NCBI GenBank assembly: GCA_035578155.1
Contig: JAPWDM010000003.1
Span: 23,834,916 to 23,898,915 of the forward strand
DNA length: 64,000 bases
Direction of reading: 5' to 3'
DNA from: Brachynemurus nebulosus
Lineage: Eukaryota > Arthropoda > Insecta > Neuroptera > Myrmeleontidae
In this document: piece after piece, positions 23,561 to 36,691 of the stretch
How the letters are laid out: each line of letters starts with the position of its first letter
Numbering within the stretch: the stretch's first letter is position 1
Translations under genes and position numbers: made by a program
The notes under the pieces: model-generated
Database searches by the model: none
What the model saw: the letters and a program-made list of their open reading frames with translations, nothing else
What the model was told of the DNA's origin: nothing

Positions 23561-25090
23561 ATTTAGTGAAAATCATTTTTGGTTTCCCAAGGCTTCAAAA
23601 CAAATTTCTGTGCTAGTCTTGAGAGTCCATTGTGGGGAAAAAATATTTGAAAAATAGTAATATAGGCTTTTACCTTTATAAAGCCGCTTGCAAGCCGCTT
23701 CGTTGTACGAATAGGTTCATTTAGTAAATGTTATACAAGTAGGTATGTAATTTATAATTATTACCTATTACATAAGAAGTAAACTAATACCATTATACAT
23801 GTATGTATACACCTTATTATTATGTAACGTTTACAGTATAATTAGTATACAGTTGTTAATTATTTTTTTAAATTATTTTATTTGATTTTAAACAAAATAT
23901 TTGACAGGTAAAATGGAAATTAGTAGATTCGAAGAAAAGATGTGCCGTACATAATTGTGCGCTTGCATAAAAGAAATAACTAAAAAATTAACTATGCTTT
24001 GTTCTATTGTTAAAATAAAAAAGACAAGACAAACAAACATGTTTAGAAGAATTTAAAATATTTTTACTAAAGAACCATTAACGATATTGGATTCTTAATC
24101 AAGTATTTACAATACTAATAAATACCCATGTCAAACAGGTTGAATAATGAATCAAAAAAATTTGTAACGGAAATGCAACAGCATTACGGCACATTTTTTT
24201 AAAATTAGATAATCAGGTTAGTAACAGATAGGTAAATGATCATCTTTTGTGAACATTGTGTTGATCAACTTTTTTTTCTCAAATCAAAATTTTAAAATTC
24301 ATACGTATACTCTTTACGTATAATTTTTAAATAAAAGCTAATTTTGTGCTTTGTGTTTTTCTGTTTCCAGAATTTAGAGCTATGGTAAAGACACTAAATA
24401 AAAGCATGAATGTAAATGGTAAAGAGAGAATGTGGTATAAAGTGAAATGGTATAAAGTGAATTGGAAATATATAGGTACTTCGAATGAAGGACAGTTATA
24501 ACAAATTTGGACCTTAAGAATGTAAATCAAATTTGTGAGCCCTTTTGCTTTACGTCTCTTATAATTTTTTTTTCTAATATTCTCGTATCGGACTTAGAAT
24601 TAGATAAAGTATACTTACATATATAGGAAATTGCTTTCCTCCCAATAGGAGAGAGTTTTGTCAAAACGAAACAAAATCTTATTAAAGTGATTTGAATTAA
24701 CATTTTCAGTCCCATGGCTTCGGCATCCGAAACCAAACAAAACATCCTCAGAGGCCGACCGCGATCAATATTTAGAATAGTAAACAAAACACTTAAAAAT
24801 ATTTATAAAAAAGATTTTATATTATTCTAATAAAAATAATTTATTATGTACTACGTACCGGACACTTTTCATTTTTTGTACATATCGTACATATAAATAT
24901 ACATAATATGTTTTATCGTCAAAATATCTAGGCTTCATATTTTATTTACAATAATATTTTTATCCACATATGTATGTATGTGTGTGTTGTATGCTTGTAT
25001 GTATATGTGTGTTACTCATCTTTTGATCTGCATAACACAATGTTAAATCATTTAGTGCTTTGTGGAATCATTTTATGTACTTGTTTACAT
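23561..25090. other. AT-rich DNA, nothing recognised
   Basis: The frames at 24327-24530 and 24527-24787 on the minus strand show no motif, and no splice context supports them. Confidence 0.4.
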
Positions 25091-25093
25091 AAA

Positions 25094-25290
25094 ATTTGCT
25101 TAAAAATATTGTCGGCTTCCGGGGAAGTTTACTGTGAAAGTGCTCGGGCCTCATAGTGTTAAGATGATTGGTTAGGATAATTTGGGTGTGAACTTTTCAT
25201 TTTTGCTATTAAAATGACGAAATTTCATTTAGCAAAATATGGCTAATTGAACAGAAGTCTTTTTTCTAGTGGTCCCACGTAGTTGATTTC
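25094..25290 (+). repeat. Repeat C copy 2 joined to repeat D copy 2 (empty site)
   Basis: GTCGGCTTCCGGGGAAGTTT near 25110 matches repeat C. From 25185 the sequence matches repeat D at 15770 but is uninterrupted across CTAGTGGTCCCACGTAG, the site where copy 1 holds the CACGGAGAG insertion. Confidence 0.65.
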
Positions 25291-25649
25291 GATAAAAACA
25301 AAAATAACGGCCTTGAAAACCTATAACTCACTTATAAATGCATCATTCTATCATATTATTTACGGTTATTAAGACATTGAAAAATTTGAGGAATATTGGC
25401 ACTAACTGTCTTCACTCAGTCAAGATTCAAATTCGGGAATACTGTGGCCAAAAACAAATTTACCGATCCCTAAGGCATGTGGTCGTTTTTATTTTTTGTT
25501 GAGTTCTTGGTTTATTTATATTTAACTCTTGTGGGTTACCATTTCGTAGCTTCCCGTTTCGACTACCTATGGGTATGTAACACATCCGGTAGTGACTTAG
25601 CGTATATTTTAAATCAATAGTGATGTAGTAGTGTTTGCGAAGATTTACA
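25291..25649. other. Intergenic DNA, nothing recognised
   Basis: No gene or shared repeat seen. Confidence 0.4.
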
Positions 25650-25974
25650 TCTACTTAATAAATTTCTAACATTAACTGACTGACTGACAGACAACGCACA
25701 GCCGCAACCGTTGGGTTTAGAAGAATGAAATTTTGCACAGGAGTTCCGCATGTAATGTAAGTGAGCACTAAGAAAGGATTTTGAAAAATTCGTCCCCTTA
25801 GCGGGTTAAATAAGGAATGAAAATTTGAATGGAAATTCGTCATTTTTGAAGTTAGAGATATTATACAAAAATCTGTTACTATGGCTATTAAAATAAATAA
25901 TATCTTATTTAATAAATCTTTAACACTAACTGACATCCTAAAATGTTGCATCCATCGAGTAGGTATACGGCTAG
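25650..25974 (+). mobile_element. Helitron-like non-autonomous element, copy 1
   Basis: It begins TCTACTTAATAAATTTCTAA after an A, ends in GGTATACGGCTAG before a T, and lacks flanking duplications. This matches the A|TC...CTRR|T rule for Helitron insertions. It aligns with 37893-38455 (ACTGACTGACTGACAGACAA, CCGTTGGGTTTAGAAGAATG). The 3' hairpin is degraded in this copy. No Rep/helicase coding sequence. The 98-codon minus frame here is incidental. Confidence 0.65.
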
Positions 25975-28139
25975 TTTGTTTATAAAATAGCTGCCAAAAT
26001 ATTCCTTTGCTATTGTGCTATTTGTTTCGATTATTAGTCATTTTCAAACCATTATAACCGTTGATAAATTTATACTTTGAGCTTCGTTAAAAATTTTTAA
26101 TTAGTTAACTTGTTCGTGTCCACTTATAATCACATACCTATTATATTCATATACGTTTATAGCAGTGATTTAACAAAGTAAAAAGAAAGAAAACAAAAAA
26201 AAAATTAAATTTCATTTTGTTTTTGTAACTACCGGTTATATATTAGTTAGTTAGCGAGCGTACGTAATTATTTCTTTTTGTTTTACATTTTGTTCCTATT
26301 ATTATTTTTCTTATTAAAAATTTAAATAAATTACCTGTAAAGAATTAATGACCTAAAAACTGACGAGAAAAAATGCTATTCGCGATCATTATTTTTATGT
26401 ATTCATATTTTATGAATTATGTATTTTGTTTAAAACTCAAATGAAATAATGTTTTTGAGAAATATGTTAATTTCTTTTAAACTTTCGTTATCAAGGTTTT
26501 TGTTGTTCTAATGTTTATCTTACAAATTTTCCTTTGTGTCCTTCCCTATTTTTAATTTTTTTTTTTTTTTTTTTTTGGCTCGCCAATGCGAAGCTTTGGG
26601 AACCCACTCTAAGCTACTGGAAGCTTCTTTCATTTACAATCAGTCCTTCCACAGCATCTGCTTTAGCAGAGACCTTTTATCAGAGCAAATTATATTGACC
26701 CAAATGTTACGTTTGCAAAAATTTATATTTGTAACATGATTTCAATGTATATTTTTCTTAATGAATAAGCAAATATAACTGTACTAGATATGCTGCTATT
26801 TCAACCAAATAAAAAAATAATAATTATTAAAATCGTAATAAAAAAAAATTATATCACAGATAACAATCAGTAACAAAACACCATAAATATGGTTCTACTT
26901 ACATATTAAGGAGATCCAAGTGTTTAACTGAACTACATAGATAAAAGAATATGAAAAAATTTTGTGAAAAGCCCACAGCCAAAGTTATTTAACGGCAAGT
27001 GAGATGTCTAACAATAAAGGATGACCCCAGGTGTGGACTAATGAAATCCGAGTTTTTAAACCTAGATTAATGAATAATGGTTATAGTAAATAGATGGCAC
27101 AAAAAGTCAGTTTTTGGACTGTCTCACTGAACATCTAGCGAGATGTGATATGTGAAACATAATGTGCTGTCCATTATTCATTAAACAGGACTATATTTAT
27201 TGCAAGACAGAATTTATACACATAGGTACGTATTTTGGAAATAAAATCACTACCAACTTTTTTTCAAATTGTTGCAGTTTTTCTCAAAAAAGAAGTTGGT
27301 CGTACCTTGAGTGTATCCTGATGCTTCATTTATTCATCGATACACTCAGTCTATATATGATATTATAATATATTCATTGGTTTATGAATGTAATTTAAAA
27401 TTGTTTATATTTATGTCAAGTTAGCTGTGACAATTACTTTGAAATACATTTTTATACATTTTACTTTATTTGCAGAATTTTGTAGAATATTTTGTAGAAT
27501 TCATCAAGTATATGAAGAAAGATTTCTATGTTTATTGATTCCAACATTGAATAAGAAGATACTACAGTAAGCGACAGTTGAACTAGAAGAATAATATAAA
27601 ATATAACAAAGAAACATATTCAATCCATAATATTTTGAAGAGAGATACATTATTTCTAAAAATTAAATCAAAATGTCATTACCATCTATCAACATTTCTC
27701 TGTACTCCTTCTATTACGATAGTATCTTATTATTCAATGAATTCAAACTTTTAAATTGATGCTACTAAGAGCGCCTTAAATAATATTTTAAAAAAATGGT
27801 TGAACATACTACAATTCAAGTAACATACTGATTCTGATTTCAAAAATTTAGATTAAGAAGTGATTTTATCACAAAATTATTATGACTAATTATGACTAAT
27901 ATTTGCAGCTGATTATTACGAAATGATCATACACATTCACAAAACCTTTATAAAATTACTATTATTAAAAACAGCCTTCACAAACACATTGAAAATAATT
28001 GCACAAAATTATTACACAAATTTTTTAAAAAAAAATAAGAAAACTAGAATTTTAACTATAAAATTTATTAACAAGAATTTTTAGGGTCACGATAGATTAT
28101 TATATATTTTTTTGTATTATTGTTTTATTTACACTAACT
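25975..28139. other. AT-rich DNA, nothing recognised
   Basis: Contains a T-run at about 26558-26576 and low-complexity sequence. The frames at 26536-26739 and 27162-27368 have no recognisable features. Confidence 0.45.
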
Positions 28140-28400
28140 ACACTAGAACTTTGAGGAATACGACACAACAACGGGTTGACTGTACCCAATCAATGTAAGT
28201 ATATTGGTTGTTTGGTTAATGTTGCCCGGCTAACAACCACAACAAACGAACACAAGCAGCCATGCCACGGCGATTCGCGGCGTATACGTCGTATACGTAC
28301 AGACGGATAGACACTCTCACATACACTATAGCGGCGCGATCACCGACCTAAACTGTACTACTATGCACAAAGTACAAAATATAATCAGGTGGAGTAATAC
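28140..28400 (-). promoter_or_regulatory. CpG-bearing promoter-like or 5'UTR-like block
   Basis: This is one of the few stretches with many CpGs: GCGATTCGCGGCGTATACGT, CGTATACGTACAGACG and TAGCGGCGCGATCACC within 28268-28345. On the minus strand an ATG there opens a 15-codon frame (MAACVRLLWLLAGQH). A donor-like GTAAGT lies at 28196-28201 on the plus strand. CpG retention in AT-rich DNA suits a transcription start region, possibly of the minus-strand gene whose coding exon is at 13.1 kb. The direction and the link are inference. Confidence 0.3.
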
Positions 28401-28618
28401 ACATCGTATTACAGTATGGTACAAAAAAATGAAACAAAAGTGATCGATTGTGTACCACAGAAGAGTACCTATTTATTCTTTTAAGACGAATTTTTAAGAC
28501 GACTTTCCCCAGCGCCTCCACTGACTGTTAGATTAATTTTATCCGAAGTCTAATGTTATATTTATTTGAGGCTTTTCGAAAAATGTGATTAAGCGTTTCA
28601 ATGTTTAGTAATTACATA

Positions 28619-30466
28619 AAAGTAAAGGTCTTGAAGTGATAATTCCCAATTTTGATGAAACTTGGTAGGTGTAGAGAACACAGGAAAATAACAGACACGT
28701 ATTTTTTTTTATCGGCCAAAAACGTCATTTAAGGGGTGAAATCCACCCCCAAAGTTGGGGTAAAAATTTGATTTTGTCAAATTACTCGAAAACTATAATA
28801 GATAGAAAAAAGTTTAAATTGACATAACCCTTAATTTTTAAAGGTCTTCCTATTGATGGACTCAAATCTAGGGTCGGACCTGCTGGAGAGGCCTTGACTA
28901 TAAAATTGAGGATAAAATTTGAAATAGGGTGAATATGGTTGGACCTATCAAAATATTGATATCAAATATGAAAACTACATCAAAAATACTAGTTTACTTG
29001 TTTTTGTTAAAAGCCGTTACGTTAAAGCTAAAAGCTCAAATCTTAATCTAAAATCTTACATGTGCACTCAATATTTTACTTATATCTTTAAAAATAACTT
29101 TCTAAATCGTTTTTGTTTATTGTATTTATACTTTACAATTAATATTTAAACAAAAATATTGGATAAAATTTTATTATAATGTTATTCATACAAAATTAAG
29201 GACTCTATATAAATTCCGGTAGCTCTAGTTAATACTGGAAACTGTTGAAATATTTAAAAAATAGAATCGGTAGAGGCAAAATTTAAATTGGCATGGCATA
29301 TAATTGTATTGTTTTAGAGCTAGAAAAAATATACAGGCATATTAACACATATAAATTCAGGGTTGTAGTTATTAGCGAGTCTTCAGTAAAAATTTTTTAA
29401 TAAAATTTGCACTGCGGTATTATATATGCGAATAATACTTTTAGAATGAAGTCTTTTATATTTTTAGTAGTGATCATGTAATATTACATTTCCTTTAGAG
29501 TACTATTTTACTAGTTAATAAAAATGTTGGATCAGTAATTTTAAAAGAAAAATTTCTACTGTAGAACGAAATTTGTTTGATACAACGTAATTTAGAACGA
29601 AATTTTATCGAAATTCACCAAAAGGTATAAGAGTTATTAAAATTCCACCCTATACCATAATGATTAGCTTACATAAAAAATTTTAATGTTTTTTTTATAT
29701 CCGTGTGACCAATGCATACGCATTTCTCTTTCTCTCAATCGAAGCACGAGTGTAATTAATTACATATAAATATAACTATTATAACTAGCTATTAGTCAAT
29801 TTTAATTCGGCCTCTACTGATTCTGTTTTTAAAATATTTCAACAGTTTCCAATGTTAACTAGAGCTATCGGAATTTATATAAAGCCCTTAATTTTGTATG
29901 TATAACATTATAATAAAATTTTATCCAATATTTTTGTTTAAATATTAATTGTAAAGTATAAATACAATAAATAAAAACGATTTAAAAAGTTATTTTGAAA
30001 GATAAGTAAAATATTAAGTGCACATGTAAGATTTTAGATTAAGATTTGAGCTTTTAACTTTACCGTAACGGCTTTTAGCAAAAACAGGTAAACTAGTATT
30101 TTTGATGTAGTTTCATATTTGATATCAGTATTTTGATTGGTCTAACCATATTCACCCTATTTTAAATTTTACCCCCAATTCTACAGTCAAGGCCTCTCCA
30201 GTAGGTCCGACCTTGGATTTGAGTGCATCAGTAGAAAGACCTTCAAAAATAAAGGGTTGTGTCGATTTAAACTTTTTTTCTGTCTGTTATAGTTTTCGAG
30301 TAATTTAACAAAATTAAATTTTTACCCCAACTTTGGGGGTGGATTTCACCCCTTATTTGGCGTTTTTGGCCGATAAATAAAGATACGTGTCTGTTATTTT
30401 TCTGTGTTCTACACATCTACCAAGTTTCATCAAAATCGGGAATTATCACTTCAAGACCTTTACTTG
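28619..30466. mobile_element. Large foldback element (AAGTAAAGGTC ends)
   Basis: The arms (about 28620-29280 and 29805-30466) are reverse complements. The left begins AAGTAAAGGTCTTGAAGTGA and the right is its inverted match. Shared blocks include ATTTTGATGAAACTTGGTAG, GAAATCCACCCCCAAAGTTG and AATTACTCGAAAACTATAAT. Its ends are related to the element at 43029-44513, placing both in one family. Flanks are ATA and TTA, so the expected 3 bp duplication is imperfect. The ~520 bp spacer and the arms contain no reading frame of note. Confidence 0.75.
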
Positions 30467-30923
30467 TTAGATTTGGACTTCCCAAAGTTTTGTTATAGTT
30501 ACTAAAATATGTCGCGGACTTAGGAAAAATTTTAAAATAACGAAGGACGCAAAGGAAGGACGAATTTTGCCATTTTTACATCGAATCACCAAAAATTTAT
30601 CACAGTCGGATGAACTCATGCGGAACAAACAAACGTACATTCATTTTTATATAATTATATAGATTTCTCCAAGCTGAAGTATATTGGTAGGTGGAAATGG
30701 CTTATCAAATTTATTTATAATGTATGACCAAGTAAATATCTAATAAACATTCCAAAAGATACATATTTATTACATATGATGATTCCATTTCATATTTCCG
30801 TATATTTCTATGTTGAGACAAATAAATACACACAGTTCCGCTTGGTATATAAGTTCCTTTTTTATAAAGTATTTTATTAGTATATTATCAACTAATTTTA
30901 TTGTTAACAAACATCTGTAAATT
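30467..30923. other. Intergenic DNA, nothing recognised
   Basis: No gene or well-supported repeat seen. Confidence 0.35.
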
Positions 30924-31183
30924 CATAGGTGTTACTACAATTTTTGCGCTCTGAAACGACTTTTATTCAAGCGCTCCCGCCTCAAAAGTCCATTTTTTCC
31001 AAAAATGTAGCTGACGACCAAAAAAAAGTCCCCGGAATTTCTACATTTCTTTCTCTGTCGATAATGGACCCTAAGAACCGGAAAAAAACCACTTCCCGAT
31101 AAAAAATTTTCCTTTTTGCGCCCCTTTTTCGTCATGTGCCCTTAATCGACTGTTCCACCTGTTCTATTGTAGTTACGTCTCTG
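30924..31183. mobile_element. Decayed hAT-like MITE
   Basis: The left end CATAGGTGTTACTACAAT and the inverted right end CAGAGACGTAACTACAAT agree at 14 of 18 bases. Flanking octamers TGTAAATT and TATATATT agree at 6 of 8. The interior is richer in C/G than its surroundings. It has no coding capacity; a minus frame inside is Lys/Arg-rich by composition. Confidence 0.5.
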
Positions 31184-33759
31184 TATATATTAGTGACCAT
31201 TTTTAGAAAATCGAGACACAATTTTTAAACCCCATACTGTAATAGTAGTATTACTTTTGTCTAATACTATACTCTGGATTCACTATTATAGGCAAACAGT
31301 TTTATTATAAAATGCATAAGAACAATATAATACTCATAATATTACATTCCATTTGGTAAATTTTTGTTTGAAACTGATATCGTATTGATATACTTGTTTT
31401 TATATTGGTTAAAACAATTTTCAAAAGTACTATTGTTATCTACCAGCTGATAATTATGATTTAAATAAATTCTGATAATTGCAACATTTTAAATTTTCGA
31501 TATGTAACTTAGTTAATTATACTGGAAAAAAGGAAATAAATAATATTAATTTTGTTTTGAAAAAAATAAAAATCGACGTTAAACGTTAAATTCTAAAAAT
31601 TTATTTTTATATGATTTGCTCTAATTATTTTTTAAATGTTCCGAAAAAGAAAATTATCATCAACTGTATCTTCTGTTTTTGTGGTCTGTTGGTGGTCCTA
31701 TTTGAAACTTTTCAATTATTTTTTCAAATCTACAATATTTTTTTATTCGACAAAAGAAAAAAGAATGAAGATGATACGACAATATTTCACAGGTTTTAAA
31801 ATATTATTAAATTTATGTATCCATAAAAAATTTACAAGCTCGATGATCTGTTCTGGGCATAATTAAATTATCAAATATTATAATTATAATCCGTTTAATT
31901 TATAGTAACGTAAATACTTTAAAGTCATTTCAGTTGTATAGGGTGTGTTTTTTGAGAGTTTCCATTTTTATTACAGTTAAACTATTGATTTAATTAAAAA
32001 ATTGTTCTAATAAGAGTTGTAGATATTACCGAATTATCGATGGACGCAACCAATTGCTAGAGTCAGGAGATATGATTTTCGTGCTATGATGTAAACTTAT
32101 ACCATATAACTTTCTAACTGCAAACGTATGTTTAAAAGTAGTTTATGCTACAAAACGACCAGTATCACACGAAATTTCTATTGTGCTCAAGTGATTTCAA
32201 ACGAAATAGGAATTTACGTTATTTAAAAACAGCTTAATATGGTTGGTTTTTCAAAGGATTATTACCTTTGATTATTATATTATTGATTTTGATACCTACT
32301 TGATTTAAATTTGCAGGTTGTCGTTTTTTCTAAAAATTCCTGTAATATTGTCTGTACGGATTATTATCTTTTCCAGCAGAAATTAAAATTATTGAAGAGA
32401 TCAAATTATCACATAAAAATAACAGCAAAGTACAATAAAGAAATAAAATTTCAATTCTACTTCATTATGAAATTTAAATAAAAAAAAAATGATTATGAGA
32501 TATCTATCTGACAGTTATATAAGTGTCTAAACGTATTTTTTGTAAGAAATATTTTCAAAGGAAACAAGTCTTTTAGTAAACTAACTTATAGAATTAGGAT
32601 ACGTACTGATATGTTATGATTAGAATTTTTTCCAGCCCGAAATACACAAAAATTTATATCTAAAAAGGGATGTGACAGAAAAAAGATTATTTTATCGTTC
32701 GGTTCGCGGTTATTTTGTTACGGATCCTAGTTTTTTATTTATATAAAATATCGATGGCAGCAACAAATAAACGGCTATGTGCAAAATTTTGTGTTTTGAA
32801 ACTCAAAATTTATCCGTGTGTACCTCGTCACTTCGTGCAAAATAGGTATAATTGTCTTTATGTAAGCGAGACAGCATTATTAAAAAATACATTTTTTAAC
32901 GAAAAATAAGAATCCTGTATTAAAATAAACAATTCTGAATTGAATTATGTAGAAAAGTGAAGTTTCACAAAAATTCAGTTGTCTTTTTCGTTGCTGCAAT
33001 CGATATGATCGTTAGTGATTTAAATGAGTGATTGGAAGAGGAAAATTGGATGTGATTTGGATGAGTGTATTTAAGGAACCCTTCTTTTTAAACTAATTTC
33101 AATCAGTAGTTTTTATCCTGACAGAATCTTCCACTTTCACTGATTCTTTATCACACTTTTACGAGATTTACTTACAGATTTATAAAATATTTATAGCACC
33201 TGTATTAAATATTAATCGATTCAATTAAATGCATCAGGTATATTAATAAGTAACTACATATACATATGCATTTAATTGACATTAATTTATTAAACATAAG
33301 TACAAAAACATATATATGAATGTTTCCATATAAGTATATACTTTGCACTTATTATATTATTTATAATTTGTATTAGTTTTATGAATGGAACCTAGATTAC
33401 GTGATTTGCTTAATAAAAAAATATACTATACGAAACAAGTGCCTTAAAACACAGGTGCGCGTTTGTTTGTAGTTGTAAGGTTATGTTTGTGAGAGAGTAT
33501 GTATCTAAATACGTATCAATGTTATGTCAGAAACTAAATTACCTATGCGTTACGTTGTATTGAATTAGTATTATACTGTAGAATGTATAAGAATGAGTCA
33601 TAGCTGTCTTTTATTGCAATCAATAGATATGTCTATGTTTCTGCTGCTTTTATATTAAAAGATATGAAACATGGGTTTTGTTTAATTAGATAATAGAGAG
33701 AGTACTTTATTTTTGAACATTTTTTGATATATCTGTGAACAATGGCATAGAAATTATCA
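31184..33759. other. AT-rich DNA, nothing recognised
   Basis: About 2.6 kb without a supported gene or shared repeat. The frames at 31611-31866 and 32715-32909 are T/A-driven. Confidence 0.45.
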
Positions 33760-33780
33760 GTTTTCACTAGTGATGAGCAA

Positions 33781-33950
33781 ATGCAAGACCAAGACCAAGA
33801 CTACCAAATCTTGGTCTTGGTCTTGTTCTTGCATTAAGAATCTTGGTCTTGGTCTTGCTAGAGCGGATTGAGTCTTGGTCTTGGTCTTGGTCTTGCAGAA
33901 TGCAGTCTTGGTCTTGGTCTTGGTATTGCTAAAAAGTCTTGCACTTTCTT
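33781..33950. repeat. TCTTGG hexamer array, left end of hAT element
   Basis: It starts in the CCAAGA sense and switches to the TCTTGG sense after ~25 bases, giving a local hairpin. Short breaks such as TTGCATTAAGAA and GCTAGAGCGGATTGAG separate runs of two to four hexamers. Read as protein it gives Lys-Thr or Asp-Gln repeats, which are artefacts. Confidence 0.9.
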
Positions 33951-35092
33951 GCATTTTTTTTTTTAGCGAATTTTTGAATCGAAATTTCAGCTATCACAGC
34001 AACTGTCATGGTGCGTTTTGATAATTTACCGCAACACAGTGTCAAGCTCGGCTCTATGCTAGAAGTTTGTTTTGAGGTCTCTAGGGGCAGCAAAATTTGG
34101 AATTTGAAGTTTTTTCTTTTTTTGCTCGTCATTAATTTTTTGGTAGAAAAAGAGCAATAATAACCCACAATTTCGCTCTTAAAATTAAAATCATTCAGGA
34201 AAAAAGTGAAAAAGTAATTAAGACGTTTTTTTTAGGAAAAGGCAGGGTCGGCAATTTTCCGGTGTCTAGAGCGACACTTATAAGGAAAGGTATCCAACTG
34301 GATCTCTCAAAAATTTTTGAAACTGTGGTGGATTGTAGATCTCATTAAAACTAATCATGAGCCATATTTCGTTCGTGCCCATAAGCGGTTTAAGGGGGTG
34401 AAACTCACCCCTGAAAATTTGAGTTTTTTCAATTTTCTTAAATAACTTGGAAATGGTAAGAGCTTTGGTAGGGAAGCTATAAATATTTGTAAATGACACT
34501 TAAAGATCTTTATTATGATACCAAAATTAAACTTATAAAATCATTGGGGTTTCATCCCCCACCCCCACCCCAAATTTTATCAGGTATTTTTTGGTAGAAG
34601 AGGAGACTGTTATGTGTAAATAAAAGAATTTTTAATTAATATATTTTACATCACTTCAGTTTATTTCTTGTTGCATAAATACACCCTTTGCTAATATTAA
34701 CTTGGGAAAAATTTTAACTTTCTGATTTAATAATGAGGAAAAATATGGTCAAACAATCTCGTATTTTAGTAATAAATTGTTACAAACTTACGATATACTT
34801 TAAAATACATCATACAACACATAATTATACCTACCCCCATGCTTTACTGACACCTATACAAATCTTATTTACTTATTTATTTATTTTTATTTATCTATAC
34901 AATTGTCAATATTTTAACCTCTGGATGGAGGCGACTCTGGAAACAATTCATCAGATTATTTACGGATAATGTAATTTTAAATGAGTGTATGATGTTGATT
35001 TACATCTTCGTAACAATATTCTAAAACTTCAGTCTCTAGCTCACAATCAGTTTTCGTCGCCTAGTTTTTAAAATTGGTTTAAGTATGGATGA

Positions 35093-35260
35093 TATAAAAA
35101 TGGATATATTGACCAACGACCAGAAAGTTTTGAAAATTCTGTAACATATTGCTTTCCCAAAGAAGAAAGAGAAACACCAAAGTGTAGTGTATGTGGTAAA
35201 CCGGCTTTTATAAGATTGGATCCACATGAAATATCCATTGCACTCATTGCGTTCATATGA
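35093..35260 (+). pseudogene. Coding-like fragment with Cys motif, origin unknown
   Basis: A 55-codon open stretch between stops reads with balanced amino-acid use, unlike the A/T-driven frames nearby. It includes PESFENSV, TYCFPKEERE and KCSVCGKPAFIRLDPHE (C-x2-C, with an earlier Cys 11 residues upstream). It lacks a start Met and any clear splice sites. It could be a remnant of a transposase or a captured host exon inside the hAT element. It shows no identifiable family signature. Confidence 0.3.
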
Positions 35261-35325
35261 GGATAATAATTTTTTCGCTATGTATACGTATAATTATTGT
35301 AATGCTTCTAACGACTATTGGCTAA

Positions 35326-35490
35326 TCAGTAAGATATTTAACACTAAAACGAAATATACAAGAAGTCGAGAATATATCAGGAAATGAACTAGTGCCTTTT
35401 TTATTGACGAATTTATCTAAAGATGAGAAGGGTAATCGCCCAGGGCGACTTCCCATTATCCTTGTATGTGAAATTGTATGTATTTTATGA
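35326..35490 (+). pseudogene. Second coding-like fragment in the hAT element
   Basis: A 54-codon open stretch containing NIQEVENISGNELVPFLL, TNLSKDEKGNRPGRLP and IILVCEIVCIL, with charged and polar residues uncommon in the background. It lies 65 bp after the Cys-bearing fragment in a different frame, so the two could belong to one decayed gene. No ATG at its start and no family identified. Confidence 0.25.
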
Positions 35491-36485
35491 GACTAAAAGT
35501 TAAAAATAGTAAATTCCCGGGAGTTCCAATCAGAGTTATGCCAAATTGTATATATTCTTCAGTTATTTTTCTTTTTTATTTAAAAAAAAGAGATTGGCCA
35601 TAAATCTAGTTTTTTTTTTTTCAATGGAAAGTCTCCATAAATTATATTAAAAACTGAAACTGACCTACAATAATAAAAAATAAATATTTTGTGACAAAAA
35701 GAAATTGAACAATCATAAAGGATTACTTGAAAAAATAATCATAAAATAATAAAATGTCGTCCTGCATATTTGTGGCAGTTTGCTTGGAATGTTAACATAT
35801 GTGCGAAATTCTCTTAATGTGTAGATATTTAAAAAAAAAATTTTTTTGTTAACGTCTTCTCGCTTGACCTTTCTTATATTCTATCTATCTACATATTTTA
35901 TTTAAGCTGTCTGTTTATGTTTCAAATTTTAGGGTGTCAACAATCCATCATAAATTACAAAGTTTCCTGGTTTTTTTACTGAATATACACATAACCTTCG
36001 ATTCCATGTTTCCGAGTCTACCGACATAACAAAGACATTGTAATCATCTTTGTGACGTAAAAATTTTTTCTTTCAAAAATCAAAAATTTTACTCTTTACG
36101 GTTCATAAAAAAATTTTGCCTTGTGGCTGCCTCTTTGCCCACCTGAGTATTCGTAAAACCTTCCAACGCGTAACTTCGGAACTATTCGACTAATTTCGAT
36201 GAAATTTTCAGGGCTTTAGTTAGTTCCAAATGAATTTCTATTAAACGTGGTAAAATCTATTATTATTATTAAAAGTCGTAAAACCTATTAAACGCCGATA
36301 TTTTACTTATTATTCGACCAAATAAAAGATTTTATAAAGCTAGTTAAAAGCGTTATATTGATTTATGACAGCATCACACATTTTTAATTGCAAGTATTTA
36401 ATTCGAATTTTTAAAGAAACAATTTTTAATATTGCTTTAAAAAGTTTCAGTATTAATTATACTTTCAAATTATTTAAATAGTTTA

Positions 36486-36691
36486 GCAAGAGTCTTGCTT
36501 TTTTCTTGCTTTTGTCTTGGTCTTGCTCACGCGAGTCTTGGTCTTGGTCTTGCAATCATACTTATAGTCTTGGTCTTGGTCTTGGTCTTGCTATACATAG
36601 TCTTGGTCTTGGTCTTGGTCTTGCTATACATAGTCTTGGTTTTGGTCTTGCATTTTTGCAAGACCAAGACCAAGACTGCAAGACCAAGACT
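36486..36691. repeat. TCTTGG hexamer array, right end of hAT element
   Basis: Runs of TCTTGG are punctuated by a repeated GCTATACATAG spacer near 36589 and 36623. After about 36655 the sense flips to CAAGAC before the terminal repeat. The unit is the same as at the left end, so the array is part of the element rather than an independent satellite. Confidence 0.9.

Noticed and set aside
33757..33954. Lys-Thr and Asp-Gln repeat peptides in the hexamer arrays
   Set aside because: Hexamer repeats stay open in several frames. There is no start context and no conserved boundary.
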